Below the pieces are notes generated by a model. The model searched no databases. It was not told the DNA's origin and was given only the letters and a program-made list of their open reading frames with translations. A DNA stretch of 40,034 bases from Fastidiosipila sp. (GTDB lineage Bacteria; Bacillota; Clostridia; Saccharofermentanales; DTU023). Where the stretch lies: NCBI GenBank assembly GCA_012511175.1, contig JAAZGO010000016.1:1-40034 (forward strand), in the 5' to 3' direction. Of the stretch, positions 9,773-17,831 are shown piece after piece. Both the position numbers and the translations under genes were made by a program. Position 1 is the first letter of the stretch; the number at the start of each line of letters is the position of its first letter.

Positions 9773-10474
9773 TTATAGGGGCCTCTTTCGGATGACTGCC
9801 ATCCGTCTGGGAAAGGAAGGAGGGGTCGGGCCGGTTTTTCGGATCAAAACCAGGGATCGGGGCCTGTTCAGACCCGGCAGCCGGTAGGTGACAAGAGGAT
9901 CGGGAGTGCCCCCGAGCAGAGCCATGGCCCGCTTGGCTGATTCTTTTTCATCATCCTCACCCTTCATGGCAATCAGTTTCCCACCCGATTTGACGAAGGG
10001 AAGGCAGAGTTCCAGCAGGATAGGCAGGGTGGTGACAGCTCGTGCGACTGCCAGATCAAACTGTTCCCGAAAGGCCGGCAAACGTCCAAGCTCTTCAGCC
10101 CTGCCCTGGACGGCTGTCACCTGATCAAGCCGGAGTTGCTCGATCACATCTTTTAGAAATTTGATCTTTTTCAAGGTGGCATCAACCAGGGTCACCTGAA
10201 GGTCGGGCCTGACGAGAGCAAGCGCCATTCCGGGAAAGCCGGCGCCCGTTCCAATGTCGATCACGCGTGCGTTTTTGGGAATGCAGGCGGACAGCTGCCA
10301 GCTGTCTTCAAAATGGAGGGAGGCGATCGCTGCATCCTCCGTGATGGAGGTCAGATTCATCTTCTGGTTGGCCATTTTCAGAAGTTGGATGTAATGGGCC
10401 GTCTGCTCAAGGGCATCCCCCGGCAAATCGATTCCCGCTCTTTTTGCAGCTTCTGCGATCAGATTTCTATCCAT
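9773..10474 (-). CDS. rsmG: 16S rRNA m7G527 methyltransferase RsmG (GidB)
   Basis: This 233-residue SAM-dependent enzyme methylates N7 of G527 in 16S rRNA. Visible motifs are MNLTSI (39-44), HFEDS (54-58) and the SAM-binding glycine-rich loop [10 protein letters not shown] (73-82). Downstream are the acidic end of strand 2 (LVDAT) and the motif GRAEELGR. The start at 10474 (MDRNL) overlaps the end of mnmG by eight bases and has GCAGGGAC just upstream, consistent with translational coupling. It is the last gene of the rpmH-to-rsmG run. Confidence 0.94.
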   Translation of the reverse strand: MDRNLIAEAAKRAGIDLPGDALEQTAHYIQLLKMANQKMNLTSITEDAAIASLHFEDSWQLSACIPKNARVIDIGTGAGFPGMALALVRPDLQVTLVDATLKKIKFLKDVIEQLRLDQVTAVQGRAEELGRLPAFREQFDLAVARAVTTLPILLELCLPFVKSGGKLIAMKGEDDEKESAKRAMALLGGTPDPLVTYRLPGLNRPRSLVLIRKTGPTPPSFPRRMAVIRKRPL

Positions 10475-12401
10475 TTTGTCCCTGCATGCCCTTTTGCTGT
10501 TCCAGCCAGACCAAAAGGACCTGGATGTCGGCGGGGGAGACACCGGAGACGCGGCTGGCCTGGCCTACGGAGACCGGCCGCCGCTCTGACAGTTTTTGCC
10601 GTGCCTCCAGCCGCAGACCCCTGATTGATTCGTAGCGGATGTGGCCGGGAAGTTTTTTGTCCTCCAGTTTCCGGAAACGTTCCACCCGGTCATGCTCCAG
10701 GCGGATGTAGCCCTCGTAATGGATTTGGATCTCGACGGCTTCTCTGACTGATGAGGGCAGTTGTGGCCTGTCTGGATCCAGGGGGGCCAGAGCAGCATAA
10801 GTCAATTCAGGCCTTTTCAACAGATCATAGAGCCTGGTGGTCCGCTTGAGAGGGGTGCTCCCCATTTCCTCCAGCAGCTGATCCGATGTGATTGTTTTTT
10901 TGACCGGGGTATCCAGGAGCCTTTTTTTCTCCTGTTCGATGGCTTCCTGTTTTTCCTGAAACTTCCGCCAGCGTTCCTGACTGATCAGGCCTATTTGGTA
11001 ACCAATCGGCGTCAGCCGGGCGTCGGCATTATCCTGGCGGAGAATCAGGCGGTATTCAGCCCGGGAGGTCATGAGTCGGTAGGGTTCATTGGTACCCTTG
11101 GTCACCAGATCGTCAATCAGAACCCCGATGTATCCCTCGGACCGGTCGATGACGATCGGTTCCCGTCCCTCCAGTTTCCTTGCGGCATTGATGCCCGCCA
11201 TCAGGCCTTGGGCGGCCGCTTCCTCATAACCTGACGAACCGTTGATCTGGCCGGCCAGGAACAGGCCGTCAATGCCCTTGACTTCCAAGGACAGATTTAA
11301 AATGGTCGGGTCAACGCAGAGGTACTCGATGGCATAGGCGGGCCTCATCATCTCCGCTTTTTCCATGCCCGGTACGGTCTCCAGCATACCCCGTTGCACA
11401 TCCTCCGGCATGGAGGTGGAAAGACCCGAGGCATACATTTCCTCAGTGTCCAAACCGGTTGGCTCCAAGAAGACATGATGCCTTTCGTGCTGGGGGAATT
11501 TGACAAACTTGTCTTCGATGGAGGGACAGTAACGGGGGCCCACCCCCTCAATGAGACCTGAGTAGAGGGGAGAGCGATCCATGTTATCTGTGAGGAGTTT
11601 CTTTGTTTCAGCCGTAGTCCAGGTGATGTAGCAGGGCAGCTCGGCAGCCGGAGCCCATTCGGGGTCATCTTCGTGTTCAAAGGAGAAAGGCCGGGCCACC
11701 CGGTCCGCAGCCTGCAATTCCATGCGAATGAGATCCAGGCTTCTTTTATGAAAACGCCCGGGCGTCCCCGTCTTGAAACGTCGGGTGGGAAGGCCAAGGG
11801 CTGTCAGGGCCTCGCCCAGGCCAACAGCGGGACTTAACTGGTCGGGCCCCGAGCTTCGGACGGAATCTCCGATGATGACGCGCCCGTCAAGGAAAGTACC
11901 GGGGCAAAGGATGACACAGGGAGCCTGGTAAAGTGAACCGGTGGCGGTGATTACACCTTCCATATGGTTTTCTTCCGCCATGAGGCCGGTGACCTCCTGC
12001 TGAATCAGCATGAGATTGGGCTCTCCTTCCAGCACCTGCTTCATTCCCCGCTGGTAGCCGGTCCGGTCCATCTGCGCCCGCGGAGACATAACCGCGGGGC
12101 CCTTGGTCGCATTCAGCATGCGGAACTGAATCATATGAAGATCAGCCAGGCGGCCCATCTCTCCACCCAGGGCATCGATCTCCCGCACCATCTGCCCCTT
12201 GGCCGTACCGCCGATATTGGGATTGCAGGGGAGATTGGCCAGGCTGTCCAAGGTCATGGTGAAAAGGATGACCCGCCGGCCCAGTCTGGCGGCCGCCAGC
12301 GCCGCCTCACAGCCAGCGTGCCCTGCGCCGACCACGATGATATCGGCCTGGCCAGCGGCAAAAGCGCCCGGCTTTCGTGATTCCTGCAAGAATGAAACCA
12401 C
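10467..12401 (-). CDS. mnmG: tRNA uridine-34 modification enzyme MnmG (GidA)
   Basis: This 644-residue FAD-dependent protein acts with MnmE to add the aminomethyl or carboxymethylaminomethyl group at C5 of wobble uridine 34. The FAD-binding Rossmann motif [11 protein letters not shown] is near residues 24-34. The family segments [11 protein letters not shown] and PGTFLDGRV are present. The helical C-terminal MnmE/tRNA-binding domain ends with the conserved [12 protein letters not shown]. The start is GTG at 12401, with AGGAG five bases upstream and ten bases after the mnmE stop. The order mnmE-mnmG-rsmG is typical of origin-proximal regions in Bacillota. Confidence 0.96.
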   Translation of the reverse strand: MVSFLQESRKPGAFAAGQADIIVVGAGHAGCEAALAAARLGRRVILFTMTLDSLANLPCNPNIGGTAKGQMVREIDALGGEMGRLADLHMIQFRMLNATKGPAVMSPRAQMDRTGYQRGMKQVLEGEPNLMLIQQEVTGLMAEENHMEGVITATGSLYQAPCVILCPGTFLDGRVIIGDSVRSSGPDQLSPAVGLGEALTALGLPTRRFKTGTPGRFHKRSLDLIRMELQAADRVARPFSFEHEDDPEWAPAAELPCYITWTTAETKKLLTDNMDRSPLYSGLIEGVGPRYCPSIEDKFVKFPQHERHHVFLEPTGLDTEEMYASGLSTSMPEDVQRGMLETVPGMEKAEMMRPAYAIEYLCVDPTILNLSLEVKGIDGLFLAGQINGSSGYEEAAAQGLMAGINAARKLEGREPIVIDRSEGYIGVLIDDLVTKGTNEPYRLMTSRAEYRLILRQDNADARLTPIGYQIGLISQERWRKFQEKQEAIEQEKKRLLDTPVKKTITSDQLLEEMGSTPLKRTTRLYDLLKRPELTYAALAPLDPDRPQLPSSVREAVEIQIHYEGYIRLEHDRVERFRKLEDKKLPGHIRYESIRGLRLEARQKLSERRPVSVGQASRVSGVSPADIQVLLVWLEQQKGMQGQNG

Positions 12402-12411
12402 GCGGACTCCT

Positions 12412-13869
12412 CTACTTCCCGATACAGAAGCGGCCGAAGATTTCCTCGATCAAAGTTTCAGACACGTCATCGCCCGTGATGGCGGAAAGCTCAGTCAAGG
12501 CTTCCTTGAGCGTGATGGCGATCAGATCGAAGGACAGACCTTTTTCCAGATCCTGCTTTGCCTGTTCGACCAGATTCACCGCCTGGTCGATGGCTGCCTT
12601 GTGGCGTGCATGAGTCAGGATCTCATGACTTTCACCCTCACCTATCGGCCCGGCTGGTCTTTTTTCTCTCCTTTTATCCGCTTTCAGGCCCCCTTCTTCG
12701 ATGAATCCGACCAGAACCGCCCGGAGTCTTTCAAGATCCTCTTCCTGCCTTTGTGACCAGGCCAGGACAGGCGTTTGTGGGAAGTGTTCGGCCGCGTAGG
12801 CGGCGGGGTCCTCTTCAGGGGGCAGGGAGGGGCGAAGATCGTCTTTACCCAGGATTAGAAGAAGCGGCTGGCCCTCTTCAATCAGGCTCCTGATCCGCGC
12901 TTCCTCCTTTTGCCGGATGGCCGGTTCAGGCAGGGGAGGCGACAGGACCCAAAGGATCAGGTCTGCCTCCTCCAAGGCTCTTTCCGCGCGCGCGATTCCC
13001 TCGCGCTCAATGGGATCATGACTTTCATGGGTCAGGCCCGCCGTGTCAGTCAGATGGATCAGGTAGCCGTCGAGGGTCAGGTCGATTTCAACCGTGTCGC
13101 GTGTCGTTCCCGGAATAGGGCTGACGATGGCCCGGTCCCGGCCGGCCAGGGCATTGAGAATGGATGATTTGCCCACATTGGGGCTGCCCGCGATCACCAC
13201 AGCCAGGCCTTCCCGGATGACCCGTCCGCTGACAAAGGTATCGGACAGCCTGCCAAGTTCATCTGCCGCCTCCCTGAGTTCCAGAATCAGGGCAGCCCGG
13301 TCCTGGGAGCGCTCTTCCTCTTCATCCCAGTTAAGCAGCATTTCCAGATGGGCCAGGGCTCCGTAAAGCTGATCGACTCGTTTTCTCACCGTCCGCGAGA
13401 TGCCACCCCGAAGCTGGCGGAAGGCCACCTGGGCCTGTCGTTCGGCCTGGGCCCCGATCAGATCCATGACAGCCTCAGCCGATGACAGGTCCATCTTGCC
13501 GTTGATGAAGGCGCGTCGGGTGAACTCGCCCGGCCCTGCCGGCCGGCACCCTGCCGCGACTGCGCTGTCCAGGATGGCCTGACGGACAGCCCGTCCTCCG
13601 TGGCAGGAAACTTCGTAAAGATCCTCGCCTGTGTAAGAATGGGGCGCTCTAAAGCAGGCCAGGACCACCTCATCGATACCGCCCCAGATCCCGGGTGCCA
13701 AGGTATAGCCTTGCATCAGGGAAGGACGTACAGGTGACTCTCCGTAGGGCACAAAAAGCCGGTCGCAAATAGAGCCGGCCTGCGGTCCTGAAATACGAAA
13801 CACCGCCAAGCCGCTCACACCCGGCGGTGTTGAAAATGCCGCGATCGTGTCCATGTCAGACCGATTCAT
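12412..13869 (-). CDS. mnmE: tRNA modification GTPase MnmE (TrmE)
   Basis: This 485-residue, K+-activated GTPase is the partner of MnmG. The N-terminal formyl-THF-binding domain starts [11 protein letters not shown]. Conserved CHGG (89-92) and PGEFTRRAF are present. The G domain shows G1 GSPNVGKS (228-235), TTRDTVE and G3 DTAGL (275-279). The C-terminal FCIGK carries the conserved catalytic Cys. The G4 motif reads GKDD (341-344) rather than NKxD, which is unusual. The start is uncertain: the ATG at 13869 has AAGGAG only two bases away, and the in-frame ATG at 13854 matches the usual family start (MDTIAA). It follows khpB by seven bases. Confidence 0.95.
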   Translation of the reverse strand: MNRSDMDTIAAFSTPPGVSGLAVFRISGPQAGSICDRLFVPYGESPVRPSLMQGYTLAPGIWGGIDEVVLACFRAPHSYTGEDLYEVSCHGGRAVRQAILDSAVAAGCRPAGPGEFTRRAFINGKMDLSSAEAVMDLIGAQAERQAQVAFRQLRGGISRTVRKRVDQLYGALAHLEMLLNWDEEEERSQDRAALILELREAADELGRLSDTFVSGRVIREGLAVVIAGSPNVGKSSILNALAGRDRAIVSPIPGTTRDTVEIDLTLDGYLIHLTDTAGLTHESHDPIEREGIARAERALEEADLILWVLSPPLPEPAIRQKEEARIRSLIEEGQPLLLILGKDDLRPSLPPEEDPAAYAAEHFPQTPVLAWSQRQEEDLERLRAVLVGFIEEGGLKADKRREKRPAGPIGEGESHEILTHARHKAAIDQAVNLVEQAKQDLEKGLSFDLIAITLKEALTELSAITGDDVSETLIEEIFGRFCIGK

Positions 13870-13876
13870 GGCTCCT

Positions 13877-14650
13877 TCATCCCAGGATCTCCAGGCCGGC
13901 TGTGGGGGAGATCACCACATAACGTCGGGGTTCGGCGCCTTCGCTATAGGTTGTGATGCCCTCGGTATCCCGAAGCGTCAGGTGGACAATCCGTCTTTCA
14001 GCGGCACTCATGGGTTTCAGTCTGGATTCACGGCCTGTATCAAGGACCCGTTCCGCCATCCGCCTGGCCTGGTGCTGAATGCGCTGTTCGCGGCGGGTGC
14101 GGTAGCCCGCCACATCGACCATGACGCGAAGGTGCTCGTCCACGAAGCGGTTGGCCACAATGTTGGAAAGGTACTGGATGGCATCAAGTGTTTCGCCGTG
14201 GCGGCCGATGGCCACCCCGCAATCGCTTCCCGAGATCTCAATGTGTAAACTCCCGTCTTCGCCAAGATAGGATTCAATCCGTCCGTGGATGCCGATGCCC
14301 GACAAAATGGCTTCGATATAATCGAGTACTGCGTTCTCGGCGGAAACAAAACCGCGCTCCTGGTCGGCCACCTTCCATCCCTGGTCTTCTTCGTCTTCTT
14401 CGTCCAGGTAAGGGATGGGCTCGGAAATTTTCTCTTCCTTTTTGACCCGCTTCCGACCGGCCGGCAGGTGGTTTTCGTCCACCGTGACCCTGACGTGGGC
14501 AGGCCGCCGGCCAAAACCCAGCAAGCCACCCGTTTCTCCTTCATCAAGGACTTCAATCAGCGCAAAATCCTCACTGACTGCAAGTTCCTCCAATGCTTGA
14601 CTGATCGCTTCTTCGACCGTCCTGCCCGTCTTTTCAATGGTGCGTTCCAT
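13877..14650 (-). CDS. khpB: RNA-binding protein KhpB (Jag/EloR)
   Basis: This 257-residue cytoplasmic RNA-binding protein is linked in Gram-positives to cell elongation and sporulation. The Jag_N domain occupies about residues 1-50, with the glycine-rich GGLLGFGRRPA at its end. A charged linker follows. The KH domain contains GVAIGRHGETL (145-155). The R3H domain (about 190-250) includes MSAAERRIVH. The start at 14650 is chosen because AGGAGG lies nine bases upstream; an upstream in-frame ATG would overlap this site. It lies directly downstream of yidC, the classical position for this gene. Confidence 0.93.
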   Translation of the reverse strand: MERTIEKTGRTVEEAISQALEELAVSEDFALIEVLDEGETGGLLGFGRRPAHVRVTVDENHLPAGRKRVKKEEKISEPIPYLDEEDEEDQGWKVADQERGFVSAENAVLDYIEAILSGIGIHGRIESYLGEDGSLHIEISGSDCGVAIGRHGETLDAIQYLSNIVANRFVDEHLRVMVDVAGYRTRREQRIQHQARRMAERVLDTGRESRLKPMSAAERRIVHLTLRDTEGITTYSEGAEPRRYVVISPTAGLEILG

Positions 14651-14736
14651 GCAAGTAGCCTCCTCACGCACGAACCCCGGAATCCATCCGGTCCGAAGTT
14701 ATCCGAATCGCGGCCATGCCGCGGTTAATCTCGGGT

Positions 14737-15828
14737 TCAATCATCCTTTTTGCTTCTCAGGCGCTCAAAAAAGGCCTTGAATCCACCGCTCTTTTCAGGG
14801 CTCTCAATGGAAGATCCCCCCGGGCGCGACCGGTCAAAAACGGCCTGTTCCGCCGCGTGGGCCAGGCGGATCGGCTTGACGTAATACTGGTAACCGAGGG
14901 CGGATTGAATCAGGTACATAACATTTTGGAAGAGCCAGTAAAGGCACATGGACGCAGGCATGCTGAACATGGTGAAGAGCATGATGAGCGGCATAAAAAG
15001 GTTCATGCCCTTCATCATGCCGGCACCCGGATCCGGATCCTGGCCCCGCTTGGCTGGATTGGCCTTTTCCCGCTGTTTCTCTTCCTTGGTTTTTTCCGGT
15101 CTGGCTGTGCTCTTGCGCATGATCCTCATCTGGAAAAAATAGGTCAGCATGGTGATAATGATGAGCAGCACCAGAGGCAGCTGGATTTGCCATTGAGACC
15201 CAAACCATTGGAGCGGGTTGTAAGAAGGCGTCATGCCCAAATCCATCCCGAGAAATTTCGTATCGATGAACTGAGGCAGGCGGATCCAGCCATTCGAAAC
15301 GGACTGCTGAAGCGCGCTCCCCGAGGCATTCAAGCCATTCAAGACCGGAATATCCATGGATGCCACGTTTTTGACCTGGGCGGCTGTCATCAGGCCCTTG
15401 TCTCCAAGCATGTTGGCGATCTTGTAGATATTCTGCATATCGACGCTGCTGATGAATCGCAAAGGTGCCCTGAAAATGTAAATAATGGGCCAGATGACCA
15501 CCAGTTGGAGCAGGGTCGGCAGGCAGCCGGACATCATGGAAATGCCGTTTTCCTTGTAGAGCTGCTGCGTCAGTTCGTTCACCCTGGCCTGATCCTTGCC
15601 GTACCGCCGCTTGATTTCATTCACCTCCGGCTGCAGCATCTGCTGGCGCAAGGTGCTGCGCTGGCTCCTGAGGCCCAGCGGCATCAGAACCAGCCTGATC
15701 AGGATGGTAAAAAGAATGATCACCAGCCCGTAACTGTTCAGCCAGGTGTAGAGGGTTCCCAGCACCAGCCCGAACAAACTGTAAAGGGGATCCAGTAAAC
15801 CGAGCTGGACCGTTATCAATGATGCCAT
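14737..15828 (-). CDS. yidC: Membrane protein insertase YidC/Oxa1
   Basis: This 363-residue insertase places proteins in the cytoplasmic membrane, alone or with SecYEG. It has the Gram-positive layout without the large periplasmic domain. A long hydrophobic N-terminal part contains the conserved hydrophilic-groove Arg45 (ILIRLVLMPL). The cytoplasmic helical loop follows (KRRYGKDQARVNELTQQLY), then further TM helices (about 100-125, 210-235, 270-300). The C-tail is Lys/Arg-rich, which in Gram-positive YidC may contact the ribosome. No lipobox was seen, although the hydrophobic start could act as a signal. AAGGA lies about ten bases before the ATG. The gene follows yidD with a 17-base gap. Confidence 0.94.
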   Translation of the reverse strand: MASLITVQLGLLDPLYSLFGLVLGTLYTWLNSYGLVIILFTILIRLVLMPLGLRSQRSTLRQQMLQPEVNEIKRRYGKDQARVNELTQQLYKENGISMMSGCLPTLLQLVVIWPIIYIFRAPLRFISSVDMQNIYKIANMLGDKGLMTAAQVKNVASMDIPVLNGLNASGSALQQSVSNGWIRLPQFIDTKFLGMDLGMTPSYNPLQWFGSQWQIQLPLVLLIIITMLTYFFQMRIMRKSTARPEKTKEEKQREKANPAKRGQDPDPGAGMMKGMNLFMPLIMLFTMFSMPASMCLYWLFQNVMYLIQSALGYQYYVKPIRLAHAAEQAVFDRSRPGGSSIESPEKSGGFKAFFERLRSKKDD

Positions 15829-15845
15829 TTGTCTCTTTCCTTAAC

Positions 15846-16097
15846 TCAGCGGTTCAGCCGGCCGCCGTTTTCAAGCGGCAGGTCCCTGCTGTGACCGCAT
15901 ATTTTTTTATCCGGGACGGGATCGTACCCGCCTTTGCATAGCGGCTGACAGCGCATGATGCGCCAAAGGGAAAGCCCCGCCCCTTTGACCGCTCCGTGAA
16001 TTCTGACTGCTTCCTGAGCATAAGCTGAGCAGGTGGGGTTAAAACGACAGCACGCCGGGTGGGCGGGGGATAGATACCGTTGGTAAAAGGAGATCAA
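15846..16097 (-). CDS. yidD: Membrane protein insertion efficiency factor YidD
   Basis: This small membrane-associated protein belongs to the family that aids YidC-dependent insertion. The conserved core is complete: FYQRYLSP, CCRFNPTCSAYA, RIMRCQPLCKGGYDPVP. The start is uncertain. Between the rnpA stop and the core there is no in-frame ATG or GTG. The TTG at 16097 gives an 83-residue protein, which fits the family length, but has only a weak GGGG upstream. The next in-frame ATG (16295) would overlap rnpA by 122 bases. An ATG just upstream of the core (about 16136) is in another frame and stops early. Translation may depend on coupling to rnpA. Confidence 0.85.
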   Translation of the reverse strand: MISFYQRYLSPAHPACCRFNPTCSAYAQEAVRIHGAVKGAGLSLWRIMRCQPLCKGGYDPVPDKKICGHSRDLPLENGGRLNR

Positions 16098-16173
16098 GGT
16101 AAGAAGCCCCGACGCCGCAAAGGAAGGCCTTTCATCACCTCGATGGCCTGTCCCCCCTGCCTTGAAATTTTCT

Positions 16174-16575
16174 TTATTCGCTTTCACCTGCGGAGCTGCC
16201 GTTATTTTCTTCTGTTTCCGGTCTTTCCTGCCCGGCGCCGGAATCGATGATGAGCCGGCCCATGGCGCCGGCCAGGATAAGCAGTGCCGGCTCATCTTCC
16301 GGGTTCCATCTCGCCGTCACGATCAGGTCATAGCCCGGATGCAGCTTAACACGGCTCAATCTGAAAGATTCGCGCAAAAGCCTCTTTGCCCGGTTGCGCG
16401 GTACTGCCCCCCTGATGGCGCGGCTGACCGTAAAGCCGATCCGCGGCGCCTGCCGGGCATAGCCCCCGCGATGGCGGAAAGCGTGCAGACCCAGGAAGCT
16501 GTTCCTGTGATAAACACCGCGATGGTAGACGCGGGAGAAATCTCGGTTTCGCTTCAGTCTGTCCGCAACCGCCAC
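16174..16575 (-). CDS. rnpA: Ribonuclease P protein component
   Basis: This 133-residue basic protein assists the RNase P RNA in maturing tRNA 5' ends. The family signature is RNRAKRLLRES (60-70). The N-terminal part LKRNRDFSRVYHRG and the substrate cleft FTVSRAIRGA also match the family. The start is GTG at 16575, 16 bases downstream of the rpmH stop, as usual for the rpmH-rnpA pair. The C-terminal tail after about residue 115 is acidic and Gly/Ser-rich and is not part of the family core. Confidence 0.95.
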   Translation of the reverse strand: MAVADRLKRNRDFSRVYHRGVYHRNSFLGLHAFRHRGGYARQAPRIGFTVSRAIRGAVPRNRAKRLLRESFRLSRVKLHPGYDLIVTARWNPEDEPALLILAGAMGRLIIDSGAGQERPETEENNGSSAGESE

Positions 16576-16591
16576 CTTCCCGGACCCCGTG

Positions 16592-16726
16592 TCAGGACGA
16601 GAGCTTCTTTCGGCCCTTGAGCCGGCGCCGTTTCAAGACGGAGCGTCCGGCTGCCGTTGCCATTCTTTTTCTAAAACCGTGAACGCGGGAACGTTTCCTG
16701 CGCTTCGGTTGATAGGTCCGTTTCAT
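16592..16726 (-). CDS. rpmH: 50S ribosomal protein L34
   Basis: This 44-residue, very basic protein is an almost textbook L34: it begins [19 protein letters not shown], continues with RMATAAGR and ends GRKKLSS. The ATG at 16726 is preceded by a purine-rich GGGGGGAACC Shine-Dalgarno. It is the first gene of the rpmH-rnpA-yidD-yidC-khpB-mnmE-mnmG-rsmG series and is served by the promoter at 16810-16839. Confidence 0.98.
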   Translation of the reverse strand: MKRTYQPKRRKRSRVHGFRKRMATAAGRSVLKRRRLKGRKKLSS

Positions 16727-16809
16727 TGGTTCCCCCCAATAATCGTTTTATCTCGACTTAAAAACACGGCGGTCTTATCTTTGGTCTGCCTAAAGGGCAC
16801 AACGAACGA

Positions 16810-16839
16810 ATTATACCGAATAGGCTGCCTGCCCGTCAA
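16810..16839 (-). promoter_or_regulatory. rpmH operon promoter
   Basis: On the minus strand, -35 TTGACG (16834-16839), an 18-bp spacer and a perfect -10 TATAAT (16810-16815) are visible. Transcription would start near 16803, leaving a leader of about 75 bases before rpmH. No terminator separates it from folD (stop at 16866), so some folD read-through is likely. Confidence 0.85.
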
Positions 16840-16865
16840 TCAGGCAAACAGTCCCTCCCTTTCCT

Positions 16866-17720
16866 TCACGCTTCCAAAGACCGTTCAGCCGCTTCAACTA
16901 CATGCTGCATCAGGATGGTAGTCGTGACGGATCCGACGCCGCGGGGCACCGGTGTAATGTTGGCAACAATCGGTTCCACCTCTTCAAAGGCCACATCCCC
17001 GACGAACTTTCCGTCTTCTTTCTCATTCATCCCGATATCAATGACTGTCTGGCCAGGCGCGACCATGTCGGCCCGAACCATTTCAGCCTTGCCGGCACAG
17101 GCAATAATCAGGTCACTTTCACGGGTGACGGCAGCCAGGTCCACCGTCCGCGTATGGCAGATGGTCACCGTCGCATGCTCGGCCAAAAGCATCATGGCCA
17201 CGGGTTTACCGATGACCAGGCTGCGGCCGATGACTGCCGTCCTGGCCCCCTTGATGGGGATCCGGTTGTGTTTGAGCATGGCAAGTGTCGCCTCGGCCGT
17301 ACAGGGGGCAAAACCCGTCCTCGAACCGGTGAAGACACCGGCCATGGAGGCCGAGCTGATCCCGTCCACATCTTTTTCAGGGCGGAGGGTGTCACAGATC
17401 GCTTCTTCATCAAGATGTCCGGGGAGCGGTCTGAAGAGGAGGCAGCCATGAACCTGGTCATCTTGATTGATTTTTTCAATCTCATGAATGAGGGTTTCCT
17501 GGCTGACATCCTCGGGAAGCACCCGGACAATGACGCGGACACCGATCTTTTCGGCCCGTTTCAGGGCCCCGCGTTCATAGTAGATATCATCGCCTTTCTC
17601 ACCGACACGAACGATGGCAAGGGTTGGTTCGACCCCCGCTCTTCGCAATTCAACCACGCGCCCGATCAGTTGCTCCGTCATTTGGTCCGCAACATCCTTG
17701 CCGAGCAAAATATTTGCCAT
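16866..17720 (-). CDS. folD: FolD-type methylenetetrahydrofolate dehydrogenase (cyclohydrolase doubtful)
   Basis: This 284-residue cytoplasmic enzyme of one-carbon metabolism normally catalyses both NADP-dependent methylene-THF oxidation and methenyl-THF hydrolysis. The second family signature PEKDVDG, the nucleotide-binding GRSLVIGKPVAM and the C-terminal PVPRGVGSVTT are present. In the first signature the conserved Tyr48 is kept, but the position of the catalytic Lys is Ala52. The position of the conserved Gln (VQLPLP in classical enzymes) is Phe96 (LFRPLP). Both residues matter for cyclohydrolase activity in characterised FolD enzymes, so this may be mainly a dehydrogenase. The ATG at 17720 has AAGGAG seven bases upstream. 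Confidence 0.92.
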   Translation of the reverse strand: MANILLGKDVADQMTEQLIGRVVELRRAGVEPTLAIVRVGEKGDDIYYERGALKRAEKIGVRVIVRVLPEDVSQETLIHEIEKINQDDQVHGCLLFRPLPGHLDEEAICDTLRPEKDVDGISSASMAGVFTGSRTGFAPCTAEATLAMLKHNRIPIKGARTAVIGRSLVIGKPVAMMLLAEHATVTICHTRTVDLAAVTRESDLIIACAGKAEMVRADMVAPGQTVIDIGMNEKEDGKFVGDVAFEEVEPIVANITPVPRGVGSVTTTILMQHVVEAAERSLEA

Positions 17721-17761
17721 GCTATTTCTCCTTTTTCCAGACTTTTTCGCGTATTTAGTCC

Positions 17762-17770
17762 ATTCTAGCA
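17762..17770 (-). promoter_or_regulatory. Probable extended -10 promoter of folD
   Basis: The minus strand reads TGCTAGAAT, an extended -10 (TGC plus TAGAAT), immediately downstream of the clpC terminator. The same CATGCTAGAATGG string forms the -10 region of the rpoB promoter at 31531. The -35 position would fall inside the terminator arm (TGAACG), a weak match. Confidence 0.5.
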
Positions 17771-17771
17771 T

Positions 17772-17806
17772 GAAAAAGCACCGCCGTTCATCTCTGAACG
17801 GCGGTG
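17772..17806 (-). terminator. Intrinsic terminator of the ctsR-clpC operon
   Basis: A perfect 12-bp stem (CACCGCCGTTCA/TGAACGGCGGTG) with a four-base loop is followed on the minus strand by CTTTTTC. It lies 25 bases after the clpC stop and is a strong rho-independent terminator. Confidence 0.92.
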
Positions 17807-17831
17807 GCCTGTCAGGGCAAGAGCCTTGGAA

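Noticed and set aside
14716-15798. 360-codon plus-strand open frame rich in His and Gln
   Set aside because: It is antisense to yidC; its composition is an artefact of reading the complementary strand.
16727-16865. Possible replication origin between rpmH and folD
   Set aside because: The interval is only 139 bases and no TTATCCACA-like DnaA-box cluster was seen; a promoter explains it.
16902-17768. 288-codon plus-strand open frame
   Set aside because: It is antisense to folD and contains no domain.
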